Below are positions 1 through 8,134 of a stretch of 17,235 bases of DNA, piece after piece. Numbering within the stretch: position 1 is the first letter of the stretch; every line of letters begins with the position of its first letter. The notes below the pieces were generated by a model. That model saw nothing but the letters and a program-made list of their open reading frames with translations, was not told where the DNA came from and did no database searches. Both the position numbers and the translations under genes were made by a program. Source of the DNA: JBEKYD01 sp049511335 (GTDB lineage: Bacteria > Acidobacteriota > Terriglobia > Bryobacterales > Bryobacteraceae); NCBI GenBank assembly GCA_049511335.1, contig JBEKYD010000160.1:1-17235 (forward strand), given 5' to 3'.

Positions 1-225
1 GACAAATCGTGGCGCTACTCGTCAGCCTCAAACCAGCGCTTCGGAAAACTCACCCGTCAAGTGCAGGGAGAAGTGTTTTTTTCCTTGACAAATCCTTATC
101 ATGGATGTCCCGCTTTTCCCCCCTCGTTCGTGATCATGAAGCAGCACGCTCTGACGGAGGCGCTCACTACCGATCGCCACTTCGAGCAGGCGGGCTTCAG
201 AGCCAAGATGCTCGATCAGCCCTGA
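1..225 (+). pseudogene. Disrupted 3' part of a VapC-like PIN-domain toxin gene
   Basis: The reading frame is open from base 1 to the TGA at 223-225. Codons 124-222 give SFVIMKQHALTEALTTDRHF followed by EQAGF, which is the usual C-terminal end of VapC-type PIN ribonucleases, including the late acidic residue in TDRHF. The first codons (1-12) read DKSW, which in this family normally lies a few residues before a D-C/A-x-S-F segment. Here about 110 bases (13-123) of unrelated sequence lie between DKSW and SFVIM, and the acidic residue of that segment is gone. The simplest reading is an old in-frame insertion or replacement that destroyed the active site. No antitoxin partner is visible because the window starts here. 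It could instead be a new chimeric ORF, but nothing supports function. Confidence 0.5.
106..121 (+). repeat. 16-bp direct repeat, copy 1
   Basis: TGTCCCGCTTTTCCCC at 106-121 recurs exactly at 341-356. This copy sits at the right edge of the foreign-looking segment inside the vapC remnant. A TTGACA hexamer lies just before it at 86-91. Repeated motifs of this kind are common near the ends of some insertion sequences, but no transposase is present, so the origin is unknown. Confidence 0.6.
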
Positions 226-340
226 GCATTGTGGGCAGCCTGGCCGTCCCCGTCGCAAAGGCTGTTTGCGATGCCCCCACGATGCCCAGGTCCCACGATC
301 CCCGTCACAGAAGTACGCAGAAAAACAGCGCAGTTCAGGC

Positions 341-356
341 TGTCCCGCTTTTCCCC
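341..356 (+). repeat. 16-bp direct repeat, copy 2
   Basis: This is an exact second copy of the 106-121 repeat in the same orientation. It lies between the end of the vapC remnant and the group II intron domain V. The stretch 226-377 holds no gene I can support. Confidence 0.6.
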
Positions 357-377
357 GACGCCACACATCCAAGGTAG

Positions 378-450
378 GAGCCGTATGCGTTAGTAGCGCC
401 CGTACGGATCTGTGCGGGGGGCGGCCAGCAATGGCCGTCCCTACCGCGAC
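378..450 (+). mobile_element. 3' end of a group II intron (domains V and VI), truncated
   Basis: Domain V-like hairpin at 378-410: GAGCCGTA (378-385) faces TACGGATC (403-410), with the AGC triad in the 5' arm, a 2-base CG bulge (401-402) and a short GCG/CGC upper stem. After a 3-base linker, domain VI at 414-447 forms a 13-bp stem: 414-417 with 444-447, and 418-426 with 433-441, loop AGCAAT. T442 and A443 are bulged. A443 is 7 bases before the predicted 3' end at C450, and the intron would end in GAC. A bulged branch-point A 7-8 bases from an AY 3' end is the group II hallmark. The G380/A408 pair is non-canonical (normally G-U). No domain I and no intron-encoded reverse transcriptase can be seen upstream, so this is a remnant or fragment. 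Confidence 0.68.
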
Positions 451-469
451 CGATTTCCCCGCGTTCCTG

Positions 470-637
470 TCACCGCGTTTCTGTGCGAGCTTCTCTGACC
501 TTCGATTCAAGCAATGTCACGGCCAGCGACAAACTCGATCCCAACTCTGTCACACCTGATTGCAGTGGCAGTCGAGCGGCAGTGTACTCAGCTTGAGCAT
601 CCTTCGCCAGTTGATATGCTTTTTTTAGGTGCGTCAA
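470..637 (-). CDS. Small hypothetical protein (55 aa, TTG start)
   Basis: Minus-strand frame from TTG (635-637), directly after an in-frame TAA, to TGA (470-472). The product would be helical, with LKKAYQLAKDAQAEYTAARL near the N-terminus and a charged end (ESKVREARTETR). Amino-acid composition looks protein-like, but there is no good Shine-Dalgarno sequence and the start is non-ATG. It lies downstream of the winged-helix gene on the same strand, about 140 bases away, and ends 20 bases from the group II intron boundary. No family is recognised. It could be chance or the remainder of a longer gene. Confidence 0.25.
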   Translation of the reverse strand: MTHLKKAYQLAKDAQAEYTAARLPLQSGVTELGSSLSLAVTLLESKVREARTETR

Positions 638-775
638 TTAATCTTCAGTTATGAGCATGATAGTCTCTTTCCACGTTTCCGTTCCGCATTTTACCCGTGG
701 GTCTGTTTCCTTCTGTTGGAGAGTTTCATATTGGTATGCTGATTAGCTATCGAATTTTAGACTCAGGGGGACGCA

Positions 776-1276
776 CTACCCTGCGTACCCGTCGTCCTCG
801 GTTGGAACATCTGGACGACGCCCAGGACCGTATTCAAATTTGTACGCCGTTCCGACCTCAGTGTCGCGCGAGGTCACCTTCCCCCGGCTGGCTTGCTTGA
901 TTCTCTTCAACACTTGGTGTATCTCAGCCATGAGGTTAGATCGCCCTTCCGCCTTGAAACCAGTCTCCAGCAGCAGATCCCGTACTTGGGCTGGGTATAG
1001 GTGTATCCCCTCGTTAGCCCGCAGAATCGCGCGGATGCGTGGCGTCATGCCCAGACGCTCTTCGACTTGAGGCGCGTGTAGCCTGGGTTCTTGCACGTCG
1101 GGATTGTTGTCATGCTTACCCTGGAGTGCTTCTAACGCCAGCGCGAGCCTCTCGCGCTTCATGTCGATTTCTGCTATTTGCCGCCACAAGCCTTGGCGGT
1201 CTTGCTTGAGCCTCTCGTCAAGTGCCTTCGTGTCTTCGAGGAGCTTCTTGCTCGCCTTTGCAGTCTCCGTATCCAT
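776..1276 (-). CDS. Coiled-coil plus winged-helix protein of unknown function
   Basis: A 166-residue protein. Residues about 1-50 are a charged heptad-like helix (ASKKLLEDTKALDERLKQDR ... IDMKRERLALALEAL), probably a coiled coil for oligomerisation. Residues about 75-155 look like a winged helix-turn-helix: MTPRIRAILRANEGIHLYPA, then QVRDLLLETGF, a helix with IHQVLKRIKQASRGKV, and a closing wing strand (TAYKFEYG). Small proteins of this plan are frequent in Acidobacteria and have no assigned role; DNA binding is inferred. The frame stays open back to 1471, but the ATG at 1274-1276 is chosen because a strong promoter ends 12 bases before it, inside the longer frame. This leaves a 5' leader of only about 5-7 bases, so the mRNA would be nearly leaderless. 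The promoter carries a dyad that this protein may itself bind. Confidence 0.65.
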   Translation of the reverse strand: MDTETAKASKKLLEDTKALDERLKQDRQGLWRQIAEIDMKRERLALALEALQGKHDNNPDVQEPRLHAPQVEERLGMTPRIRAILRANEGIHLYPAQVRDLLLETGFKAEGRSNLMAEIHQVLKRIKQASRGKVTSRDTEVGTAYKFEYGPGRRPDVPTEDDGYAG

Positions 1277-1288
1277 TAGCGAAGGTAT

Positions 1289-1317
1289 ATTGTACAAAAT
1301 GTACAAGCCAGTGTCAA
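1289..1317 (-). promoter_or_regulatory. Sigma70-type promoter of the winged-helix gene with embedded operator
   Basis: On the minus strand: -35 TTGACA (1312-1317), exactly 17 bases, then -10 TACAAT (1289-1294). Within the spacer and overlapping the -10 is a perfect 7-bp inverted repeat with a 3-base centre, TTGTACATTTTGTACAA on the minus strand (1290-1306). A third half-site, TTTGTACAC, lies upstream (1333-1341). The placement is that of a repressor operator. Confidence 0.75.
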
Positions 1318-1381
1318 GGGGGAATTCCGTTGGTGTACAAATGAGGGAACTGCAGTCCAGTCGTATTCTCTCCGCACCCGC

Positions 1382-1410
1382 TTGACTCCCGCCCTCAAAT
1401 GTGTGATTAT
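1382..1410 (+). promoter_or_regulatory. Predicted promoter of the arg operon
   Basis: TTGACT (1382-1387), a 17-base spacer, and GATTAT (1405-1410) give a reasonable sigma70-like promoter. It predicts a start of transcription near 1417, about 30 bases before the argF ATG. The -10 lies inside the upstream ARG-box-like site. Confidence 0.55.
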
Positions 1411-1433
1411 TCATTAGAGTGAATAAACATTCA
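1400..1433 (+). promoter_or_regulatory. Tandem ARG boxes (ArgR operator)
   Basis: The downstream box TGAATAAACATTCA (1420-1433) is a perfect 5-4-5 dyad matching the ARG-box core (TGAAT, four A/T-rich bases, ATTCA). An upstream weaker box, TGTGTGATTATTCA (1400-1413), keeps the ATTCA half. The centres are 20 bp apart, close to the two-turn spacing of paired ARG boxes recognised by hexameric ArgR. The boxes cover the -10 and the expected transcription start, so arginine-bound ArgR should repress. The argR gene closes this same operon. Confidence 0.8.
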
Positions 1434-1448
1434 CCCGAGCTTCGCCCT

Positions 1449-2393
1449 ATGGCCGCACTTGCCTCCTCCAACCCGATCCTGAAATGCGCCGCTCCGGATC
1501 TGTTGCGCGATCTGGATCTTACCGACGACGAGCTGACCTATCTGCTCGATCTGGCCGACGATGTCAAGCGCTCGCTGCAGGATTACAGCCAGGCGCTGGC
1601 CGGCAAATCGGTCGCGCTGCTGTTTGAAAAGCCGTCGCTGCGGACGCGTTTGACGTTCGAAATCGCCATCCTGCAGCTTGGCGGCGGAAGCGTATTCATC
1701 GAGGGACCGATCGGCGTGCGCGAGCCGCTCAAGGATGTGGCACGCAACGTGGACCGCTGGGTCAACGGGATCGTGGCGCGGGTCTTCGCGCAATCCACCG
1801 TGGAAGGTCTGGCCGAATGGTCGTCGGTGCCGGTCATCAACGCTCTGAGCGACGCGTACCACCCCTGCCAGGCGCTGGCTGACGTTCAGACCGTTCGGGA
1901 ACATTTTGGCGCTCTGCGGGGTTTGAAGCTCGCCTTCGTCGGCGACGGCAACAACGTGGCGCATTCGCTCATGCTCACCTGTCTGCGCCTCGGAATGGAT
2001 TTCGCCCTGGCGTGTCCCGAAGGGTATAACGCCAATCCGGACGTGGTGATGCAGGCCCAGGGATTGGCCGCCGTTTCGGGCGCCGCGCTGACGCTTACGC
2101 ATGAGCCGGCCGAAGCGGTTGCTGGCGCGCATGTCATCTATACCGACGTATGGGCCAGTATGGGCCAGGAACAGGAAGCCGTGGAGCGGCGCGAGGCGTT
2201 TCGCGATTACCAGGTCAACGACGGGCTGTTCGCGGTGGCGCGCCCCGACGCCGTATTCATGCACTGCCTGCCCGCCAAGCGCGGCGAAGAGGTCACGGAT
2301 TCCGTAATGGAAGCGGAGCGCTCGGTGGTGTTCGATCAGGCCGAGAATCGCCTGCATGCGCAGAAAGCGCTGTTGCTGATGCTGCTGAGTTAG
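1449..2393 (+). CDS. argF: Ornithine carbamoyltransferase
   Basis: Transfers the carbamoyl group from carbamoyl phosphate to ornithine, giving citrulline, in cytoplasmic arginine synthesis. The 314-residue length fits the family. Visible motifs are the carbamoyl-phosphate loop FEKPSLRTR (family form usually STRTR), HPCQALAD, the nucleotide-fold-like FVGDGNNVAHS, the ornithine-side DVWASMGQE loop (the SMG of true OTCases) and HCLPAKRGEEV near the end. The frame is open from GTG 1419, but that codon lies inside the perfect ARG box and at the expected transcription start, so ATG 1449 is chosen; there is no clear Shine-Dalgarno. It is the first gene of the argFGHR operon, and the SMG loop argues against an N-acetyl- or succinyl-ornithine variant. 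Confidence 0.93.
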   Translation: MAALASSNPILKCAAPDLLRDLDLTDDELTYLLDLADDVKRSLQDYSQALAGKSVALLFEKPSLRTRLTFEIAILQLGGGSVFIEGPIGVREPLKDVARNVDRWVNGIVARVFAQSTVEGLAEWSSVPVINALSDAYHPCQALADVQTVREHFGALRGLKLAFVGDGNNVAHSLMLTCLRLGMDFALACPEGYNANPDVVMQAQGLAAVSGAALTLTHEPAEAVAGAHVIYTDVWASMGQEQEAVERREAFRDYQVNDGLFAVARPDAVFMHCLPAKRGEEVTDSVMEAERSVVFDQAENRLHAQKALLLMLLS

Positions 2394-2403
2394 TCGGCGG
2401 CAA

Positions 2404-2423
2404 CCGCTCCCTTACGGTCGCGG
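2404..2423 (+). repeat. Imperfect-palindrome intergenic repeat (CCGCTCCC family), argF-argG gap
   Basis: CCGCTCCCTTACGGTCGCGG fills much of the 65-base gap between argF and argG. A 19-base relative occurs in reverse at 14271-14289. The CCGC and GCGG ends are complementary, so a weak hairpin is possible between the two cistrons. Confidence 0.5.
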
Positions 2424-2458
2424 CTCTGACTGGCCGCTCTGATACGCTAAAGATTCTT

Positions 2459-3663
<1,205 letters not shown>

Positions 3664-3667
<4 letters not shown>

Positions 3668-5046
3668 AGCTCTGGGGCGGGCGTTTTGAGAGCGGGCCTT
3701 CGGAAGTGTTCGAGCGCTTCTCCGGCTCGCTCGATTTCGACCGGCGCCTGATCGACGCCGATATCCGCGGCTCGCAGGCTTTCGCCCGCGCGCTCGAACG
3801 CGTGGGTATTCTGAATGCCGGGGAGCGGGCGGCAATTGTATCCGCCTTCGACGCTATCCGCGCCGAATCCGCGTCTCCGGCATTCTATGAAGGCGCGTCG
3901 GACGAAGACGTGCATACGCTCGTCATCCGCAAGCTGAAAGAAAAGGCCGGCGCCGTGGCCGACAAGATCCACACCGGCCGTAGCCGCAATGAGCAGGTTT
4001 CGCTCGATACCCGCCTCTGGCTGCGCGAGGAGTGCGACCGGGCGCGCGCGCTGGTGGCCGCCGTGATGGAAGCGCTCGTCGTCCTGGCGGAATCTTACCC
4101 CGACGCCGTCGTTCCCGGCTATACCCACCTGCGCCGCGCCCAGGCGGTGCTCTGGCCGCATTATCTGCTGGCGTACTTCGAAATGTTCGCGCGCGATTGG
4201 GAGCGGCTGGGCGAAGCTCGTGCGCGCGCCAACCTACTGCCGTTGGGTTCCGGCGCCTTGGCCGGCTCGGGCTTCCCGTTCGACCGCGACGCCATCGCCC
4301 AGGACCTCGGTTTCGCCGGTATCACCCGCAATAGCATGGATGTTTCCGGCGACCGCGATTTCGCCCTCGATTTCCTCTACGCCGCCAGCCTCACCATGAT
4401 CCACTTGAGCCGCCTGGCGGAGGATTGGATTCTCTACTCCAGCGAAGAATTCGGCTGGCTCGAACTGGGCGATGGCGTTACCAGCGGGTCGAGCCTCATG
4501 CCGCAGAAGAAAAATCCCGATTCGCTCGAGCTGATTCGCGGCAAATGCGGCCGCGTGATCGGCTCGCTGAATTCGCTCATGATCACCATGAAGGGCCTCC
4601 CGATGACCTACAACCGCGACATGCAGGAGGACAAGGTCCCGCTGTTCGAAGCCGCCGATCAACTGGCCGGCTCGCTCGAAATGGCGCGCGCGGCGATCGA
4701 ATCCGTCCGCCTGAATCCCTTCCGCCCGGCGCGCGCCGTGGAAGAGAGTTGGGTGGTGGCCACGGACCTGGCCGAAGCGCTGGCGCGTGCCGGAACGCCG
4801 TTTCACCAAGCCCACCAGATTGTGGGCCGCTTCGTGTTGGAGAGCGTTCGCACCGGCAAGAAACCCTCGGATTGGACCGCGGCCGAAATGCAAGGCTTTG
4901 CGCCGGAATTCACCGGCGATCTGGCCGCGCTGCTCGACCCGAAGAAAGGAATGGCATCGCGCGAAATTGCCGGCGGCACCGGACCGGCTGCGGTTGCGGC
5001 CGCGCTCGAAGAAGCGCGCCGGCGCCTGGCGCGAATGAAGATATGA
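3664..5046 (+). CDS. argH: Argininosuccinate lyase
   Basis: Splits argininosuccinate into arginine and fumarate, the last step of the pathway. The 460-residue length is typical. It starts MKLWGGRFE like most ArgH proteins. Conserved blocks are HTGRSRNEQ (usual form NDQ), GYTHLRRAQ (usual form LQRAQ) with the catalytic-site histidine, the superfamily signature GSSLMPQKKNPD in the flexible catalytic loop, and NRDMQEDKVPLF. The two substitutions are conservative in position and I see no sign of inactivation. It overlaps both argG and argR by ATGA junctions. Confidence 0.95.
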
Positions 5047-5480
5047 CGAAGACCTATCGGCAGGGCCAGATCCTGAAGCTGATTCGCTCTATGCGCATCG
5101 GCACCCAGGAAGAACTGGCGCAGGAATTGAAGAACCAGGGTATCGCCGCCACGCAGGTGACGCTGTCGCGCGATATCCGCGATCTACGGCTGGTCAAGAC
5201 CCGCGAGGGCTACCAGGAAATGGCGCCGGAGGAGACCGGCCCGCAGTTTTCGTTGTTGGCCGGCGAGTTTCTGCAGGATGTGCTGCGCGCCCAGAACCTG
5301 GTCGTGCTAAAAACGTCCCCCGGCCATGCCAACTCGGTGGCCGTCGCGCTCGACAACGAAAAATGGCCCGAGGTAGTCGGCACCATCGCCGGCGACGATA
5401 CCATCCTGGTGATCGCCCCCGACAACCCCACTGCCGAAGCCGTACAGGAAAAACTGCTGGGCCTGCTCGAGCGCGGGTGA
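5043..5480 (+). CDS. argR: Arginine repressor
   Basis: A 145-residue arginine-responsive repressor. The N-terminal winged helix (about 1-70) includes QGQILKLIRSMRIGTQEEL and the recognition helix AATQVTLSRDIRDLRLVK. The C-terminal hexamerisation and arginine-binding domain carries SPGHANSVAVALD and GTIAGDDTILVIA, whose DD pair contacts arginine in characterised ArgR proteins. As last gene of argFGHR, with ARG boxes at the operon promoter, it forms a negative feedback loop. It begins within the end of argH (ATGA overlap). No terminator with a T-run follows, only a truncated REP repeat in the 43-base gap before the convergent protease gene. Confidence 0.95.
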   Translation: MTKTYRQGQILKLIRSMRIGTQEELAQELKNQGIAATQVTLSRDIRDLRLVKTREGYQEMAPEETGPQFSLLAGEFLQDVLRAQNLVVLKTSPGHANSVAVALDNEKWPEVVGTIAGDDTILVIAPDNPTAEAVQEKLLGLLERG

Positions 5481-5485
5481 ACCCC

Positions 5486-5506
5486 GTGGCGCGGGCTGTC
5501 AAGCCT
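5486..5506 (+). repeat. Truncated REP unit between argR and the S41 protease gene
   Basis: GTGG foot (5486-5489), then GGGCT-GTCA-AGCC(T), the apex of the same hairpin found in the full REPs at 12333, 15407 and in reverse at 15341 and 16032. The lower stem is degraded, and the second AGCCGAGA hairpin is missing. It sits between two convergent genes. Confidence 0.65.
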
Positions 5507-5523
5507 TTCCTACTTTTGCCTGT

Positions 5524-7113
5524 TTACTGTTTTGAAGCCCGCATGGCGAGCACCCGCTGCACCTGTTGCAGCAGCGATTCCGCGCGCGGCATGCTCTCGA
5601 TGGCCTTCTTGATCTCCGCGTCGTCCAGCCAGTTGGCGCGGTCGCCCGCCGGTTTATCGAACGCCCGGAAGTAGAACTCCCAGCGAATCTGCTGGCGAAT
5701 CCAATCCTTGTTGGCATCGAATTCGGCGTCGGTGAACGTCACCTTTTGGGTCTTCAGGAAATCGCGGAAACGATCGAGCGCGGCATCGTCCGGCTGCCAG
5801 CCGGGAGCGATGGCCGGTTTGGCGCCGTTGAAGTACACATTGCCGAACCGGAAAAACATGAAGGTATAATACGGCGCCAGTTTTCGCTGAAACGCGTCGT
5901 AGATCGGGCTGGGATACTTCTCATCCGGCGTGATGCCGCCACCGCCGTATACCGTGCGGCCGCTGTCGGTCGTCTTCAGATCCTGCTTGTTGCTGGTATC
6001 GCCATGCTTGGCGTAGTAATAGTCGAAGAACGACTCGTGCGAGTAATCGCGCTGAATCAGCCGCCCGCTGGGCGTGTAGTAGTGGGCTATGGTGAGCAGC
6101 AGCGCCGCGCCTTCATTCAGCGGAAACTGCGCCTGCACGAGGCCCTTGCCGAATGTCGTTTCCCCCAGAATCCAGGCGCGGTCGTGATCCTGCAGCGCCC
6201 CGGAAACGATCTCGGCGGCCGATGCCGAATGGCTGTCCACCAGCACCACCATGGGGTACTTCTGCGCCGACGCTACCGCGTGGGCGCGGAATACCTGCTC
6301 GGTCTCGGCGCGGCCGTGATGCGAAACCACCAGTTGATTGTCCCGTAGGAACCGTCCCGCCACGCGCACGGCTTCGCTCACCAACCCGCCGGGATTGCCG
6401 CGCAGATCGAGGATCAGTCCCTTCACGTTCCCCTCGCCCAACTGGGCTATGTCCTTCTCTACGTCCTCGGCCACGTTCTGCGCTTCGAAGCTGTCAATCC
6501 GCAGAAAGGCGATGCCGGGTCTTACCCAGAACGCATCCACCAGGGTGGTTTCGATTTCTCCGCGCGTCACCTCCACCGTGACCGGCTGGTCCACTCCCAC
6601 GCGGCGCACCGAAACGCTGACTTTCGTGTTACGGGGTCCGCGCAGCAGGTCCGCCACCTCGGGCGATTGCAGATTCGTCGTGTCCTTCCCGTCCACTCCC
6701 ACAATCGTGTCGCCGCGCCGCAGGTCCGCCCGGTATGCCGGCGACCCCACGAATGGCCGATCCACAATCACCTTGGTGCCGTCCATCCCAATCTGCATGC
6801 CCACGCCGAAATACTGCGCCCGCTGCCGCCGCTGCATCTCGCGGTATTCGGCTGGATCTACGAAGCTGGAGTGCGGATCGAGCGTGTGCAGCATCCCAGG
6901 GATGGCCCCTTGATAGAAAGCGTGCTCCGACGACACCGGATCGGCAAAGTTCCTCTCGACCAGCGCGTACGCCGATGCCACTTCATGCATCGATTTGTCA
7001 AGCTCGTCTGGGGTTTGCGCCGCGCGCGCGCGGAAAACAGGCGTGAAAAAGAGCGCAAGAACGGCGAGCAATGCCGCCGCTAGGGTGAGCAATAGGCTAC
7101 TGCGGGTTTTCAT
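5524..7113 (-). CDS. S41-family C-terminal processing peptidase with PDZ domain
   Basis: A 529-residue exported serine protease of the CtpA/Prc type, acting outside the cytoplasmic membrane. An N-terminal signal or anchor (about residues 5-32) begins MKTRSSLLLTLAAALLAVLA. A PDZ domain spans about 100-185 (YFGVGMQIG, LRRGDTIVGVDG). The protease core includes ILDLRGNPGG (about 235-243), SASAAEI with catalytic Ser298, Asp309 in ALQD, and GETTFGKGLVQ with the general base Lys323, matching the Ser-Lys spacing of Prc. A C-terminal region of about 130 residues beyond the core is not recognised. The frame is open back to 7164, but Met at 7113 directly precedes the signal peptide. It is convergent with argR; substrates are unknown. 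Confidence 0.88.
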   Translation of the reverse strand: MKTRSSLLLTLAAALLAVLALFFTPVFRARAAQTPDELDKSMHEVASAYALVERNFADPVSSEHAFYQGAIPGMLHTLDPHSSFVDPAEYREMQRRQRAQYFGVGMQIGMDGTKVIVDRPFVGSPAYRADLRRGDTIVGVDGKDTTNLQSPEVADLLRGPRNTKVSVSVRRVGVDQPVTVEVTRGEIETTLVDAFWVRPGIAFLRIDSFEAQNVAEDVEKDIAQLGEGNVKGLILDLRGNPGGLVSEAVRVAGRFLRDNQLVVSHHGRAETEQVFRAHAVASAQKYPMVVLVDSHSASAAEIVSGALQDHDRAWILGETTFGKGLVQAQFPLNEGAALLLTIAHYYTPSGRLIQRDYSHESFFDYYYAKHGDTSNKQDLKTTDSGRTVYGGGGITPDEKYPSPIYDAFQRKLAPYYTFMFFRFGNVYFNGAKPAIAPGWQPDDAALDRFRDFLKTQKVTFTDAEFDANKDWIRQQIRWEFYFRAFDKPAGDRANWLDDAEIKKAIESMPRAESLLQQVQRVLAMRASKQ

Positions 7114-7329
7114 GGGTACCAGGGCCGGGTGCGGCCGGTGTCTCCCTTCCTTCGCCTCTATCATACCGTAATCTCAGGCCACGCCGCCCGGCCGAACGCG
7201 GTCGCGACGGTACTCGGGCGCACCGGCCCCGTACGTTAAGAGTTATAAGGGAAAAACCTCGGTACGGGTAACATACGGCAGCCTCTTTCGGCAGCTAGAC
7301 AATCACGCCATAATGGTATCGGCTCTCTT

Positions 7330-7536
7330 ATGATCCGAGGCTTATTAGGATGTGCCACCCTGGGAGGCAGCTTCCTGGTGATTTCACCGAAACTCCGGGA
7401 AGAGCTTTTCCTGGGTGCTCGCTTCCTCACCGGCAGGCTCAACTACTACAGCCCGTATTCTTACATAGCCGTGGCGCTGGGATTGTTCGCCTTCATCACC
7501 GCTTCCCTTTACCGCAGCACCGGCTTGCGCAGTTGA
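7330..7536 (+). CDS. Small hypothetical membrane protein (68 aa)
   Basis: Starts MIRGLLGCATLGGSFLVISP, a hydrophobic N-terminal segment, followed by a basic amphipathic stretch (KLREELFLGARFLTGRLNYY) and a second likely membrane span at about 43-60 (SYIAVALGLFAFITASLY) with a basic end. The protein-like composition and two hydrophobic segments favour a real gene, but there is no Shine-Dalgarno sequence and only a weak -10-like CATAAT at 7309-7314. It diverges from the protease gene and converges on the MerR gene (20-base gap). No family or function is recognised. Confidence 0.5.
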   Translation: MIRGLLGCATLGGSFLVISPKLREELFLGARFLTGRLNYYSPYSYIAVALGLFAFITASLYRSTGLRS

Positions 7537-7556
7537 GATCGACCTGCCAACAAAGG

Positions 7557-8063
7557 CTATACGGCGGCACGGCTCCTGCGCACCGCCATGCCCGATTCGG
7601 ACCGCGCCGGTTTCCGGTCCGCCATTTCGCTCAAGCGGTGTACCTGGTCGGTCACGCACACTAGAAACATCGGCTGGCGCGCGTTTTTCAGAAGATTGAT
7701 GATCCGGTTGGGCGCGTCCTCGAGATAGATCGATTTGCCGTCCGTGAGCAAATGAATCTCCGAATTCGCCTCGATCGACTCCGCCAGGCGCTTCCCCATA
7801 TCTTTCTGCAGAAATCGCAACACGCGCCGGATCTTCTGCAGCGAGAAACCCTTCCTTCGCAGTTCCGCGATTACGGAAATCTCCACCACCTCCGGCTTGG
7901 AGTAGATGCGCTTGTGTCCGTCCTGACGCGGTGAAACGACGTTGCGTTCGTCCCACCACTGCAACTGACGGAGGCTGACTCCGCAAATCCGCGCCACGTC
8001 GCTGCTGTTATAACCTTCGGCTTCCACTGGAGCCTCGGGACGGAGTTTCTTCCCTCTAAACAT
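7557..8063 (-). CDS. MerR-family transcriptional regulator
   Basis: A 168-residue regulator. The N-terminal MerR winged helix spans about residues 17-86: YNSSDVARICGVSLRQLQWW, then DERNVVSP, RIYSKPEVVEISVIAELRRK and GFSLQKIRRVLRFL. The C-terminal half (about 90-168) lacks the long dimerisation helix and the Cys pattern of the metal-sensing members; it contains LLTDGKSIYLEDAPNRIINL and a basic tail, so the signal is unknown. The frame is open to 8189, but the promoter at 8107-8134 lies within that extension, so the ATG at 8063 is preferred. GGAAG about 10 bases upstream may serve as ribosome-binding site. It lies head-to-head with the acyl-CoA dehydrogenase gene, about 360 bases apart, and could control it; this is inference from position only. 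Confidence 0.85.
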   Translation of the reverse strand: MFRGKKLRPEAPVEAEGYNSSDVARICGVSLRQLQWWDERNVVSPRQDGHKRIYSKPEVVEISVIAELRRKGFSLQKIRRVLRFLQKDMGKRLAESIEANSEIHLLTDGKSIYLEDAPNRIINLLKNARQPMFLVCVTDQVHRLSEMADRKPARSESGMAVRRSRAAV

Positions 8064-8106
8064 TCTGTGCCACTTCCGTTCTAAAAGAATTTCAGCGCCA
8101 GTCTGC

Positions 8107-8134
8107 ATTTTACCCGCCTCATCGGCGGTGTCAA
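8107..8134 (-). promoter_or_regulatory. Promoter of the merR-type gene with dyad in the spacer
   Basis: Minus strand: -35 TTGACA (8129-8134), 16-base spacer, -10 TAAAAT (8107-8112). The spacer is almost entirely a dyad, CCGCC-GATGA-GGCGG (8114-8128). MerR regulators bind dyads between the -35 and -10, so autoregulation is plausible. The spacer is shorter than the 19-20 bases typical of MerR-activated promoters, which would favour repression. Confidence 0.6.

Noticed and set aside
28..510. 160-residue minus-strand frame across the left end
   Set aside because: It runs through the group II intron domains V/VI and the antisense of the PIN remnant, and has no protein-like features.
1419..1448. 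GTG at 1419 as argF start
   Set aside because: It falls within the perfect ARG box and at the predicted transcription start.
7114..7164. Upstream start (7164) for the S41 protease
   Set aside because: It would place a charged 17-residue extension ahead of a clean signal peptide that starts at 7113.
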